From Actinoplanes sp. TBRC 11911 (GTDB taxonomy: Bacteria; Actinomycetota; Actinomycetes; Mycobacteriales; Micromonosporaceae), in assembly GCF_012933445.1 (NCBI RefSeq), contig NZ_JABBNC010000006.1, forward strand, positions 1 to 64,000: a stretch of 64,000 nucleotides of DNA, given 5' to 3'. This document shows positions 17,766 through 27,410 of the stretch, piece after piece. Made by a program: the position numbers and the translations under genes. Below the pieces are notes generated by a model, which saw only the letters and a program-made list of their open reading frames with translations, did not search any database and was not told where the DNA came from. Every line of letters starts with the position of its first letter. The stretch's first letter is position 1.

Positions 17766-20279
17766 TCAGACGCCCAGCGTCAGCCCGCGCAGGTGCAGCC
17801 GGTAGCCGCCGTCGTCCTGGGTCAGTGGCCCGGTCACCTCGGCCTCCGCGCCGACCGCCGCCGCGAGTCGCGGGTAGGCGCCCGCTTCGGCCTCGTCCAG
17901 CGGCCGGCGGGCCCGGCGGTCATGGTCCCACTGGATCTTCGACGCCGGGTCCAGCGCCACGATCGTCACCGCCGGCCGCGTGCCGTCCGCGGCCAGGACG
18001 AGTCGCCCGCCGATCTCGGCGATCCGCCCGCGCAGCCGCACCTCGACGCCGCGCAGCTCGTACGTCCCGTTCACCATGCCGGGGAACTCGCGTGCCCAGG
18101 CCCGCACGTCGGGCAGCCGGTCGTCGGCGAGATACAGCCTCGCGGTCGAGTCCGCGACGTCGGGCACCGGGCTGACCAGGTCCACCCCGTCGAGCCGCCC
18201 GAGCGCCTCGTAAGCCCCACCCCAGCACGACCCGATCCCGTACGGGCAGGTGCCGGTGATCCCGACGACCACCTCGGTGCCGTGCGCGCTGCGTTCGACC
18301 TCTTGTTCGCGGGCCTCGATCGGCCGGAACGACGTGGCACCGACCGAAACACTTCGCACCGGTACGCCCGTGCCCCGCAGCCGGACCACCCGCGCCACCG
18401 AGGGCACCCCGCCGGCGGTGAGCAGGAAAAGCATGTAATGCCCCGGCGGGCAGAGCCGGGTCGTCGCCGGTGCGGTGACGATCAGGCGTGACCCGGCCAC
18501 CCGGAAGGCGAGGCGGTTGATCCGCTGGTTCTCGTCGAACGAGTGCGTCACCGACGGCAGCCGGATCCAGGTGACCGCGCGGATCGCGTCCGGGCGATCC
18601 GCGCCGACCTCGAACTCCGCACCGACGTCGACCGCGTCCGGGGCCGAGGTGATCCGCGGCCGCGGCCCGCGGAAAAGGTACGGCGGTGAGAAGATCTGCG
18701 CGTCGCGGTGCGAGTCCTGCGGGTCGTTCGCGTTGTCGTCCGGCCGGTACTCGCCGCCGCCGGCGCTGAGCACCCGGCCGTCCGGCAGCAGCACCGCGGT
18801 CGAGTGGTAGCACCGGTCGTTGGTCTCGGCCGACAACTCGGTCCACTGCCGGCTCGCCGGGTCCCACAGCTCGGCGGTGTGCACCGGCCGGCCGGGGCCG
18901 AGGTCGTTGAACCCGTTGTTGGGCCCGGCACCGCCGCGGGTCCCGCCGACGACCAGCACGGTGCCATCCGGCAGCACGACGGCGTTGTGCTGCCGTCTCG
19001 GGCTGTGCATCGCGTTCGCGGGCTCCCACCGGCGCGGGTTGCCGGCGAGGTTGATGGTCTCGGCCCGGTCGGTCGGCTGACGCGTGCCGACGTCGTTGCC
19101 GCCGCCGATGTAGAGCACCCGGTCCACGTCGTACAGCACCGCCGGGCAGTAGTCGCGCAGGCCCAGGGCGCGGTTGCCGACCTCGGTCCAGCCGCCCGGC
19201 CGGGACGTCTTGAGCAGCAGCGTCCGCGCGTTGGTGCCGGACATGAAGACGTCCCCGGTGGAGGCCACGTGCAGGCGCGGATACAGCGGCAGCCCGATGA
19301 AGTTGAGCGGCTGCCCGTCGCCCCGGTCGATCGTGGTCCAGGTGCCGTTGTTCCAGATCTGCAGCACGTCGGCGACCACGGTCTGCAGGCCGGGCGGACG
19401 GGCCGGATCGATGAAGCTTCCGGACATGACGAGCACGGTCCCGTCGGGCAGCGTGACAGCGGTCGGATACCAACGCCGTACGGGACGGCCGTCGGGGGTT
19501 TGCATGGGCGCGGAAGCGGTCCAGGTGTTGTCGCGCCAGTCGTAGAGCGCGGCCTGAGCGAGCCCGTCGCCGTCCTTGAGGTGCCCGCCGACCACCAGCA
19601 GCCGGCCGTCGGGCAGGAACGCGTGACCCGAGCAGAACAGGTTGACCTTGGTGCCGTCGCGGTCGGTGGGCTGCGGCGTGGCGACGGTCGCGCCGGTCGC
19701 CGGACTCCAGACGAACGGCCGGGACTCGTGCACGTCGAGCGAGTCGCCGGGAGCGGGCCGGCGGCCCCACATCAGCACCCGGCCGTCCGGCAGCACGCTC
19801 GTGTGGATGGCGACGTCCGGCAGCGGGAAGACCGGATCCCAGCGGCCCTTCGCGGCGGGGTCGGCCACCCGGAACGTGAACGGCGCGTCCTGCGCGTCCG
19901 ACTCCACCGCGGTCGCGCCGGTCGCACCCAGGAACGTCGTGTCGTGATCGTCGTACGCGACCCGCAGGTAGTAGCGGATCTCGTCGCCGGGCCGGAACGC
20001 GCCCGAGGGGATGCCGCCCCGGTAATACTTGTTGTTGCCCTCGGTCCGCAGGAAGGTCATCGGCCGCGGTGTCCACGCCGGATCACCCGGGCGCCGGACG
20101 AACAGCAGGCTGCCGTCCTGCAACTGGTTGCCCGGATTGCCGCCGCCCTGGAACTGGTTGCCGGTGACCACCGTGACGTCGGCGCCCGGCACGATCGCGC
20201 CGGCCGGGTCGAGCATGCCGCCACGGCCCCGGGGTTCCGGGTTGCCCGGGATGTGCCACGCGTTGCCGAGATCCGCCAT
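17766..20279 (-). CDS. Galactose-oxidase-like radical copper oxidase with an extra C-terminal domain
   Basis: 837 residues. The N-terminal 145 form a beta-rich region. Kelch-type repeats (LPDGRVL and variants) span about 150-540, followed by a DUF1929 Greek-key domain (about 540-640). Residues matching the Cys-Tyr radical copper site are present: Cys216, Tyr271 (RWYPT), Tyr491-His492 (RCYHS) and His579 (SVTHSF). Such enzymes oxidise primary alcohols or aldehydes to give H2O2. Two oddities: no signal peptide or membrane anchor is seen, and residues about 645-837 form an added region with a CPYGIGSC motif (Cys678, Cys685) in a stretch resembling a heavy-metal-associated fold. Substrate unknown. 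A GGAGGAG sequence precedes the ATG. Confidence 0.85.
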   Translation of the reverse strand: MADLGNAWHIPGNPEPRGRGGMLDPAGAIVPGADVTVVTGNQFQGGGNPGNQLQDGSLLFVRRPGDPAWTPRPMTFLRTEGNNKYYRGGIPSGAFRPGDEIRYYLRVAYDDHDTTFLGATGATAVESDAQDAPFTFRVADPAAKGRWDPVFPLPDVAIHTSVLPDGRVLMWGRRPAPGDSLDVHESRPFVWSPATGATVATPQPTDRDGTKVNLFCSGHAFLPDGRLLVVGGHLKDGDGLAQAALYDWRDNTWTASAPMQTPDGRPVRRWYPTAVTLPDGTVLVMSGSFIDPARPPGLQTVVADVLQIWNNGTWTTIDRGDGQPLNFIGLPLYPRLHVASTGDVFMSGTNARTLLLKTSRPGGWTEVGNRALGLRDYCPAVLYDVDRVLYIGGGNDVGTRQPTDRAETINLAGNPRRWEPANAMHSPRRQHNAVVLPDGTVLVVGGTRGGAGPNNGFNDLGPGRPVHTAELWDPASRQWTELSAETNDRCYHSTAVLLPDGRVLSAGGGEYRPDDNANDPQDSHRDAQIFSPPYLFRGPRPRITSAPDAVDVGAEFEVGADRPDAIRAVTWIRLPSVTHSFDENQRINRLAFRVAGSRLIVTAPATTRLCPPGHYMLFLLTAGGVPSVARVVRLRGTGVPVRSVSVGATSFRPIEAREQEVERSAHGTEVVVGITGTCPYGIGSCWGGAYEALGRLDGVDLVSPVPDVADSTARLYLADDRLPDVRAWAREFPGMVNGTYELRGVEVRLRGRIAEIGGRLVLAADGTRPAVTIVALDPASKIQWDHDRRARRPLDEAEAGAYPRLAAAVGAEAEVTGPLTQDDGGYRLHLRGLTLGV

Positions 20280-20360
20280 CCTCGCCCACTCCTCCGGTCG
20301 GTCGGCGCCGAACGTCTCGACGCTACGGAGTGCGGGGGCGGTTTCCTGTCCGCCTTCCGA

Positions 20361-20855
20361 CTAGGACTCGTCGCGCTTGTTCTGGCCGGCGATGAAGTAG
20401 GTCCAGCGGTCGTCGAACTGCCAGCTCGCCTCGCGGTAGTAGTCGAGGACGTCGGAACGGGCCAGCGACAGCGCCCCGGCGATCATCAGCACCAGCGCGA
20501 CGAGCCCGAGGATGGCGTTGAGGTCCGGGTACCAGCCGGGCGCGAGCTCCTCGTAGAGTCCGGTGACGAGGTTGAACAGAAGGAACCCGCCGCCGGCGAA
20601 GGCCACCACCCAGGTGGCGATCTGGGCCCATCGCCGCCGGGGGACGCGGACCGCGAACGCGAGCCAGCCGAACACCAGGGTGAGCACCGATTCGACGGCA
20701 CCGATGAGGACGAAGTCGGCCACCGGCCCGAATCGCGGCCATGCGGCGACCGTCGAGACGCTCATGCCCAGGGCGGTCAGCGAGCACCCGGCCAGCAGCA
20801 GCGACCCGGCCCGGACCGCCGGTGGCATCGGCTTGTCGATCAGCACGGCGCGCAC
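20361..20855 (-). CDS. Small four-helix membrane protein
   Basis: 164 residues with hydrophobic segments at about 14-34, 46-68, 78-100 and 113-132, and a charged C-terminal tail. Starts at GTG. No family recognised. It precedes the copper oxidase gene on the same strand with an 81-bp gap, so it may share its transcript; a link to oxidase function is only positional. Confidence 0.65.
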   Translation of the reverse strand: MRAVLIDKPMPPAVRAGSLLLAGCSLTALGMSVSTVAAWPRFGPVADFVLIGAVESVLTLVFGWLAFAVRVPRRRWAQIATWVVAFAGGGFLLFNLVTGLYEELAPGWYPDLNAILGLVALVLMIAGALSLARSDVLDYYREASWQFDDRWTYFIAGQNKRDES

Positions 20856-20894
20856 TGTAGCGAATCCGGCGGCACGGCGGGTGCCCGTACGAAT

Positions 20895-20922
20895 CCGGGC
20901 CGGTCCCGCGGGACCGGCCCGG
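20895..20922. terminator. 28-bp perfect palindrome downstream of the esterase gene
   Basis: A perfect GC palindrome of 14-bp half sites (half begins CCGGGCCGGTCCCG). It lies 63 bp past the esterase stop on the minus strand and 40 bp before the small membrane-protein gene. It fits a GC-rich factor-independent terminator without a T tract, common in actinobacteria. Confidence 0.6.
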
Positions 20923-20984
20923 CGCGCGCCGCCACGGGGGACGGGCTCGTGGCGGCGCCCGGCCGATCCGCCTCGGGTCGCGGA

Positions 20985-22241
20985 TCAGGCCGTGGTGCAC
21001 GCGGCGCCGTTGACCGTGAAGCCGCTCGGTGCCGCGCTGTTGCCGGTGTGCGTGGCCTGGAAGCCGATCGACACCGAGGAACCGGGCGCGATCGCGCCGT
21101 TGTAACTCGCGTTCCGTGCCGTGATCTGGCCGGACGCCGGGGCGTACGTGGCGTTCCAGCCGGACGTGATCGCCTGGCCGGCGGGCAGGGTGAAGCCGAG
21201 GCTCCAGCCGTTGATCGCGGCGGTGCCGGTGTTGGCGATGGTGAGCTGGTCGGTCAGCCCGGTGTTCCAGGAGTTGACGGTCGTGGTCACCCGGCAGGCG
21301 CCGGGCTGGGACGGGGGTGTGGTGGGCGGTGTTCCCGTCGAGTCCAGGCCGAAGAACGCGATCGCCATCCGGGCCATGCCGGGCAACGGCAGCGAGTGCC
21401 CCACCCCGGCGACGCTGATCGCCTCGACTTTCGCCTGCGGCCCGGACGTTCCGTAGCGGGTGCGGGTCCAGCCGGACTGCGGTGAATCCGTGGTGACCGG
21501 CGTCTGGCTGACGCCGAGCACGTTGGTCCACTGCTTGATCTCCTCACCGAAGTTCGGGTACTGCAGCGTCGTGTCGGCGGTGCCGTGGAACAGCTGCACG
21601 CGCGGACGCGTGCCGGTGTATCCCGGGTAGGCGCCGCGGACCAGGTCACCCCACGCCTGCGGAGTCTTGGTGACCTGGCCGCTGGCGCAGGCGTTGTTCC
21701 ACATCGACGGGTCGCTGGTGGCGAAGCACGCGAACGGGACGCCCATGAACGCCGCCCCGGCCGCGAACACGTCCGGATAGTCGCCGAGCAGGACGTTGGT
21801 CATCATGCCGCCGGACGACGCGCCGGTGACGAAGGTGCGGTTCGGGTCGGTGCGGTACTGCTGCTGCACGTAGCGGACCATGGCGACGATGCCGGCCGGG
21901 TCGCTGGTGCTGTCGTGCCGCAGCGCGCCCGCGGTGGACACGTCGAAGCAGCTGCCGGAGCAGGTCGCGGACGGGTAGACGACGATGAAGCCGTACTGGT
22001 CGGCGAGGCTGGCGAACTCGGTGCCGGAGTAGAACGCGGGGCCCGATCCGGTGCAGTAGTGGACGGCCACCAGCAGCGCCGGGTTCGCCGCGAGGCGGTC
22101 CGGCACGTACAGGTGCATGCGCAGGTTGGTGGGGTTGGTGCCGAAGCCGGTGATCTCGCGCAGCGACGCGGCCGCGGCGGGAGCGGCGACGACCAGGACG
22201 GCGATGGCGGCCGCCACCAGTGCGGCGAGGAGCTTTCTCAT
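20985..22241 (-). CDS. Secreted CE1-type esterase with CBM2
   Basis: 418 residues: a signal peptide (hydrophobic core about 4-21, cleavage near AAA-SLRE), then an alpha/beta hydrolase of the PHB-depolymerase / feruloyl or acetylxylan esterase group. The catalytic triad is Ser142 in GASSG, Asp223 (HGTADTT) and His282 (VGHSLP). A Pro/Thr linker (about 303-313) leads to a C-terminal cellulose-binding CBM2 (about 316-418). The CBM and the upstream xylanase point to plant cell-wall ester removal rather than polyester storage turnover. ATG 22241 follows AAGGAA; the longer open frame upstream lacks a signal peptide. Likely co-regulated with xylanase. Confidence 0.88.
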   Translation of the reverse strand: MRKLLAALVAAAIAVLVVAAPAAAASLREITGFGTNPTNLRMHLYVPDRLAANPALLVAVHYCTGSGPAFYSGTEFASLADQYGFIVVYPSATCSGSCFDVSTAGALRHDSTSDPAGIVAMVRYVQQQYRTDPNRTFVTGASSGGMMTNVLLGDYPDVFAAGAAFMGVPFACFATSDPSMWNNACASGQVTKTPQAWGDLVRGAYPGYTGTRPRVQLFHGTADTTLQYPNFGEEIKQWTNVLGVSQTPVTTDSPQSGWTRTRYGTSGPQAKVEAISVAGVGHSLPLPGMARMAIAFFGLDSTGTPPTTPPSQPGACRVTTTVNSWNTGLTDQLTIANTGTAAINGWSLGFTLPAGQAITSGWNATYAPASGQITARNASYNGAIAPGSSVSIGFQATHTGNSAAPSGFTVNGAACTTA

Positions 22242-22304
22242 GGAGATTCCTTTTCCCGTACGGGCGGAGGAGGGCGCGACGGCGCGGAGGTCGAGGAGGC
22301 AGCC

Positions 22305-22360
22305 GGTGGTGTGATGGCCGGCGCCGGCGGGCGGTGGTGTGACGGCCGGCGCCGGCGGCC
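22305..22360. repeat. Two 28-bp direct repeats between esterase and xylanase
   Basis: Two adjacent 28-bp units beginning GGTGGTGTGA, each containing the perfect palindrome GCCGGCGCCGGC. They fall in the 160-bp gap between the xylanase stop and esterase start. They could form alternative hairpins that tune read-through. Confidence 0.6.
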
Positions 22361-22401
22361 GCGGGACCGGTCGGTGAAGGGGCAGCCCCGCGGCCGCACG
22401 A

Positions 22402-23862
<1,461 letters not shown>

Positions 23863-23892
23863 TCACAACAACCAATGTCCCCGTACGCGGTA

Positions 23893-23906
23893 TGGGCGCG
23901 CTCCCA
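23893..23906. promoter_or_regulatory. CebR-like operator upstream of xylanase
   Basis: TGGGCGCGCTCCCA matches the actinobacterial CebR consensus TGGGAGCGCTCCCA at 13 of 14 positions. It lies upstream of the xylanase gene. CebR is a LacI-family repressor released by cellobiose/cellotriose. The regulator itself is not in the window. Confidence 0.72.
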
Positions 23907-24086
23907 TCCGGCCCAGTTATCCCATTAAATCCGCCCTAGACCGGGCAATCCACCGACCGTAAGTTTCGGAGTTTCCCGCTTGGACCAAGTCCCGAAGATC
24001 ACTGAAATGTTTCACCACGACTGCCCACGGGCCGCGCCCACGATCCGCGCCCGCTCCCTACCCCGACCCACTGCCACACCGCAGCA

Positions 24087-24213
24087 TCGCCCCACACCAC
24101 AGCACCGCCCCACAGCACCGCCCCACACCACCGCCCCACACCACCGCCCCACACCACCGCCCCACACCACCGCCCCACACGACCGCACCGCCCCACACCA
24201 CAGCACCGCACCC
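24087..24213. repeat. 13-bp tandem array (CCGCCCCACACCA)
   Basis: Five contiguous units of CCGCCCCACACCA (24118-24182, the last with one change) are flanked by degenerate copies in which AGCACC interrupts the pattern. The surrounding 23907-24821 stretch has no credible gene. The array lies about 72 bp left of hairpin element A. Confidence 0.85.
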
Positions 24214-24284
24214 TCACCCCGCCCCGACCTCGCCCCCGACCTCCGGCCCCGCAACCCGTCAAGATCTCGACGCGCCCAAAACGG

Positions 24285-24506
24285 CCGTCCCATTATCTGG
24301 ACGAAAATGTCTGCAATATGGACGGGAGTCCGAACAGGACGGTGGCTTTGTCCGCAACTAGGGCTTTTGCGACCGCCGAATTCCGCTCGATTTCGAGACC
24401 TTGGAGAGTTAGGGCTCGTATGTGGGCGTAACTCTCCAAGGTTCGAAATTCGGCCGGAGCCGCACTCATCTCCCTCGGATCGAATGGGTCAAAAGTAGCG
24501 AAAGGA
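24285..24506. repeat. Dispersed hairpin element, copy A (loop inverted)
   Basis: One of three related intergenic elements. The left flank includes GAGTCCGAACAGGACGGT (shared with copy B) and TTTTGCGACC. The hairpin has arms at 24391-24412 and 24430-24450, matching except for one missing base in the right arm. The right flank contains TCGAATGGGTCAAAA (24481 on). The 17-nt loop (24413-24429) reads GGGCTCGTATGTGGGCG, the reverse complement of the loop in copies B and C, while the flanks keep the same orientation. It lies between divergent xylanase and GNAT genes, so it is not a terminator. Function unknown. Confidence 0.85.
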
Positions 24507-24821
24507 CGCCCGCGACCGGCGAAGTCGGCGCATATTTCGGGGGTCGGGATTCCCGCTGAGGGCGCAGCCCCGGGATGTGCAAATGTGTGGGCGCCGGCCC
24601 GCAGCGGGTTCAGCGGCGTGCCCCGCGACTCGCGTCCAGGCACTCGGATCTGCGCTTACGTGCCGACGAGTCGGAACGCCCCGCATATGGAAAGCCTCGA
24701 AAAAACTTATCGGCACGCGGCACCATGGTATTCGTCACCGAATGGCCGCTGGCCGCTTCCGGTAAATGATGTCAGCATCGCGATACCACGAAGTCGCGCG
24801 ACATATAAGGAAAAGCTCAGA

Positions 24822-25331
24822 ATGCCATTCGAAATACGGCCGGTGTGGTCCGCGGACTACCAAGCCCTGGGGCAGGTCACCGCCGACGTCTACCGCGTGG
24901 CCTACCCGCCGATCGAGGAGACCGCGGCCGCCGTACGGGAAATGTATGACGTCACCGACCGCGTGGCCGGCTCGGAGACGACCTTCGTCGCGGTCGACGG
25001 CGGCAAGATCGTCGGAGGGGTCTCGTTCCTGCTGGCCGGCGCCAAGGACGGCCACGCCGCGCGCCCCGGCGAAGGCGAGTTCCGCCTGCTCGCCGTCGAC
25101 GAGGCCGCCCGCGGCCGGGGCGTCGGCCGGGCCCTCGTGCAGGCGTGCCTCGACCGGGCCGCCGCGCTCGGCCTGCAACGCGTCGTGCTGAACACCGGCC
25201 CGGACATGCTGGCCGCCCAGCGCCTCTACGAGCGGATGGGCTTCCACCTCGAACCGGAGCGGGACTGGGAGCCGGTCCCCGGGATCCGCCTGCTCACCTA
25301 CGTCATCGACGTGCCGGCACCTCGGAACTGA
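24822..25331 (+). CDS. GNAT-family N-acetyltransferase
   Basis: 169 residues with the GNAT core: VAVDGGKIVGGVSF (beta4), the acetyl-CoA pyrophosphate loop in LAVDEAARGRGVGRAL (R-G-x-G-V-G), and LYERMGFHLE near the end. The acceptor substrate is unknown. The frame is open upstream, but ATG 24822 is used because ATAAGGAAAA precedes it and the fold begins there. The 3' end overlaps the convergent membrane gene by 29 bp. Confidence 0.88.
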   Translation: MPFEIRPVWSADYQALGQVTADVYRVAYPPIEETAAAVREMYDVTDRVAGSETTFVAVDGGKIVGGVSFLLAGAKDGHAARPGEGEFRLLAVDEAARGRGVGRALVQACLDRAAALGLQRVVLNTGPDMLAAQRLYERMGFHLEPERDWEPVPGIRLLTYVIDVPAPRN

Positions 25332-25839
25332 CCACCGGCGGCGCGGCGTGTCCCCGGGCCACCGGCACCATCGCCGCCAGCACGACCAGCGCGGCCGGCG
25401 GCAGCAGGTCCAGGTTCACGCTGATCGCCAGAAATCCGACGAAGAACAGCGCCGGGCTCCACCACGGCAGCCGCCCGTCCGCGACCCGGATGCTCAGCAG
25501 CAGGATCATCCCGAGCACGAAGCACAGCGGCCCGGCCGTCTCCAGCGACGACGGCAGCGGGAGGCGGTCGTGGAAGCCCGCGTTCAGGTCCCCCGCGATC
25601 ACCCACAGGAAGCAGCCGACCCCGAACGTCGCGGCCGCCACGCCGATCGCGGCCAGCGGCCGCGCCCGCTCCCACAACGCCACCGCCAGCCCGGCGAACA
25701 GCACCATCGCACCGAAGAACGCGAGGTGCCCGACGGTCCACGTCCAGCCGCCCTTGGTGTGCCCGTCCAGCCCTCCGGCGAAGCGCAGAACCCCGTAGCA
25801 CAGCAGCAACAGCGGCGCCGACAACGACAGTGATCTCAT
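25303..25839 (-). CDS. Small polytopic membrane protein
   Basis: 178 residues with about six hydrophobic segments and short loops. The first helix spans about 5-22; later segments include HLAFFGAMVLFAGLAVAL and LCFVLGMILLLSI. No family recognised. It starts at ATG 25839 and ends within the acetyltransferase gene on the other strand. Confidence 0.65.
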   Translation of the reverse strand: MRSLSLSAPLLLLCYGVLRFAGGLDGHTKGGWTWTVGHLAFFGAMVLFAGLAVALWERARPLAAIGVAAATFGVGCFLWVIAGDLNAGFHDRLPLPSSLETAGPLCFVLGMILLLSIRVADGRLPWWSPALFFVGFLAISVNLDLLPPAALVVLAAMVPVARGHAAPPVVSSEVPARR

Positions 25840-25918
25840 ACGCCGGAGCCTAGGGACGCCGGGGACCCCACCGACTCCGGTGAACTCCCCCGCCGAACCC
25901 CTAGGTGACCGCGTCGAT

Positions 25919-25948
25919 GTAGATTCAATCTACGTAGACTGCATCTAC
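25919..25948. promoter_or_regulatory. Two adjacent 15-bp palindromes
   Basis: GTAGATTCAATCTAC (7-bp arms, 1-nt centre) is followed immediately by GTAGACTGCATCTAC (5-bp arms). The repeat of the same half sites at a 15-bp period suggests a tandem operator for a dimeric repressor. The only downstream frame is the truncated ATPase remnant beginning 12 bp later. Confidence 0.5.
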
Positions 25949-25960
25949 CTTGGGAGCCGT

Positions 25961-26506
25961 ATGTTCGCCGGCCTGGCCGGGTCGGACGCCATCGACGCGC
26001 ACCTGATCACCGGCGGCCTGCCGGGAGTTCTGCTGCGCTGGCCGGCCGGGACATCGGCGGACGACTATCTCCGCGACGAGTGCGCCGACCCGGCATCGCC
26101 GCTGTTCACCGTGCCGGAGCAGTCCCTGGCATCGGAGTTTCCCAATCCGGACATCGCCCGGCGCGTCCTCGAAGCGGTGGGCGGCGACGTCCGCGCCTAC
26201 GCGAGCATCGCCAGTACCGCCGGCGGGCGCGGCGGTGCCGTCACCTCCGGCACGCTGTCCCCGTTGTTGCGGCAGCTCACCGACGACAAACAGGTGCTCG
26301 CCGGCGACCAGCCGCTGTCGACCGGCAGCGGCAAACCCACCCTCTACCGGGTCGCCGACAGCAACCTGCGCCTCTACCTCGCCATCCTGCGCGACGTCTA
26401 CCACCTGACCTTGCGCGGCCGGGCCGGCGCCGGGTTCGCCTTGTTTCAAAGTCGCTGGTCCAGCTGGCGTGGCCGGGCCCTCGAACCGCTGGTCCGCACG
26501 TCGTAG
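25961..26506 (+). pseudogene. Remnant of an archaeal-type (DUF234-like) AAA ATPase
   Basis: The 181-residue reading resembles only the middle to C-terminal part of actinobacterial archaeal-type ATPases: DAHLITGGLPGVL, LRDECADPASPLF, SGTLSPLLRQL and a final VYHLTLRGRAGAGF. The N-terminal half with Walker A and B is missing, and the reading stops shortly after the last conserved block. It starts at ATG 25961 right behind two operator-like palindromes, as if a foreign promoter and start had been joined to the remnant by deletion. Expression as a truncated protein is possible but ATPase activity is not. Confidence 0.65.
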
Positions 26507-26526
26507 GGGCCTGGCACGACGTCTGA

Positions 26527-27294
26527 TCAGGTCGTGCGGCGCAGGTCGGCGTCGATCGCGGCGGTCGCGGACAGCAGCCGGGGCAGGAAGCGGGCCCGCA
26601 TCTCCTCGACCGTCACCCGGGCGGCGTGCGCCGAGATGTTCACCGCGCCGGCCACCCCACCCGAGCGGTCGTGGATCGGCGCCGCGATCGCCAGCAGCCC
26701 CTCCTCCAGTTCCTGGTCGACGATCGCGTACCCCTGCTCGCGCACACGCGCCAGCTCCGCCCCGAGGTCAGAAGCCGTGGGCACGGTCCGGTTGGTCAGC
26801 CGGGCCAGCGGCACGCGCTCCAGGTACGACGACAACGCGTCGGGCGGGAGAAAAGCCAGCAGCACCCGGCCCATCGACGTGGCGTACGCGGGAAATCTCG
26901 TGCCGACCGTGATCGCGACCGTCATGATGCGGCTGGTGGGCACGCGGGCCACGTACACGATGTCGTCGGCGTCCAGGACGGACAGTGACGAGGACTCGTG
27001 CACCTCGGCCACCAGGCGTTCCAGGTGCGGCGCGGCGACCTCGGGCACGGACAGGCTGGACAGGAACGCGTAGCCGAGCTCGAGCACCCGCGGGGTCAGC
27101 GAGAAGAACCGGCCGTCGCTGCGCACGTACCCGAGATCGGCCAGGGTGAGCAGGAACCGGCGGGCGGCCGCGCGGGTGAGATCGCAGATCTTGGCGACCT
27201 CGCTGAGGGTCAGCTCGGGCCGCCGGGCGTCGAAGGCGCGGATCACCGCGAGCCCGCGCTCGAGGGACTGGACGTGGTGCGGTTCGCGGGTCAC
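26527..27294 (-). CDS. IclR-family regulator, PcaR-like
   Basis: 255 residues: HTH domain (about 8-65, LTLSEVAKICDLTRAAARRFL) and IclR effector domain (YATSMGRVLLAFL, EEGLLAIAAPIHD). It resembles the PcaR/PcaU/PobR subgroup more than the first IclR gene does. It diverges from the ABC importer operon at 27411, and the 116-bp gap contains a perfect 15-bp palindrome, so it likely controls the importer. GTG start. Confidence 0.9.
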   Translation of the reverse strand: MTREPHHVQSLERGLAVIRAFDARRPELTLSEVAKICDLTRAAARRFLLTLADLGYVRSDGRFFSLTPRVLELGYAFLSSLSVPEVAAPHLERLVAEVHESSSLSVLDADDIVYVARVPTSRIMTVAITVGTRFPAYATSMGRVLLAFLPPDALSSYLERVPLARLTNRTVPTASDLGAELARVREQGYAIVDQELEEGLLAIAAPIHDRSGGVAGAVNISAHAARVTVEEMRARFLPRLLSATAAIDADLRRTT

Positions 27295-27359
27295 GGCTCA
27301 GAGCCGGATCGAGGAAGATCGTTGACGTGACACGAGCCACATCATAGCGTTCTCCATGT

Positions 27360-27382
27360 GAACTTCCGTTCGCAGAGCGAAC
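27360..27382. promoter_or_regulatory. IclR-type operator upstream of the ABC importer
   Basis: GTTCGCAGAGCGAAC (27368-27382) is a perfect palindrome with 6-bp arms and a 3-nt spacer, the same geometry as the pobA site. A GAAC half site at 27360-27363 overlaps on the left, giving GAAC-GTTC-GAAC periodicity. It lies 28 bp upstream of the lipoprotein ATG. Confidence 0.6.
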
Positions 27383-27410
27383 ACGCGACCCCCAAAACGG
27401 AAGGAAAGCC

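Noticed and set aside
24440..24455. tRNA T-loop-like GGTTCGAAAT
   Set aside because: No acceptor or anticodon stems surround it; it is the right arm of hairpin element A. No tRNA gene was seen in the window.
24293..24643. A minus-strand reading frame through hairpin element A, with similar frames through copies B and C
   Set aside because: The shared residues (TLQGLEI and similar) come from the hairpin arms. Starts differ, no ribosome sites are present, and in copy A the loop is inverted. Conservation fits DNA or RNA structure better than protein.
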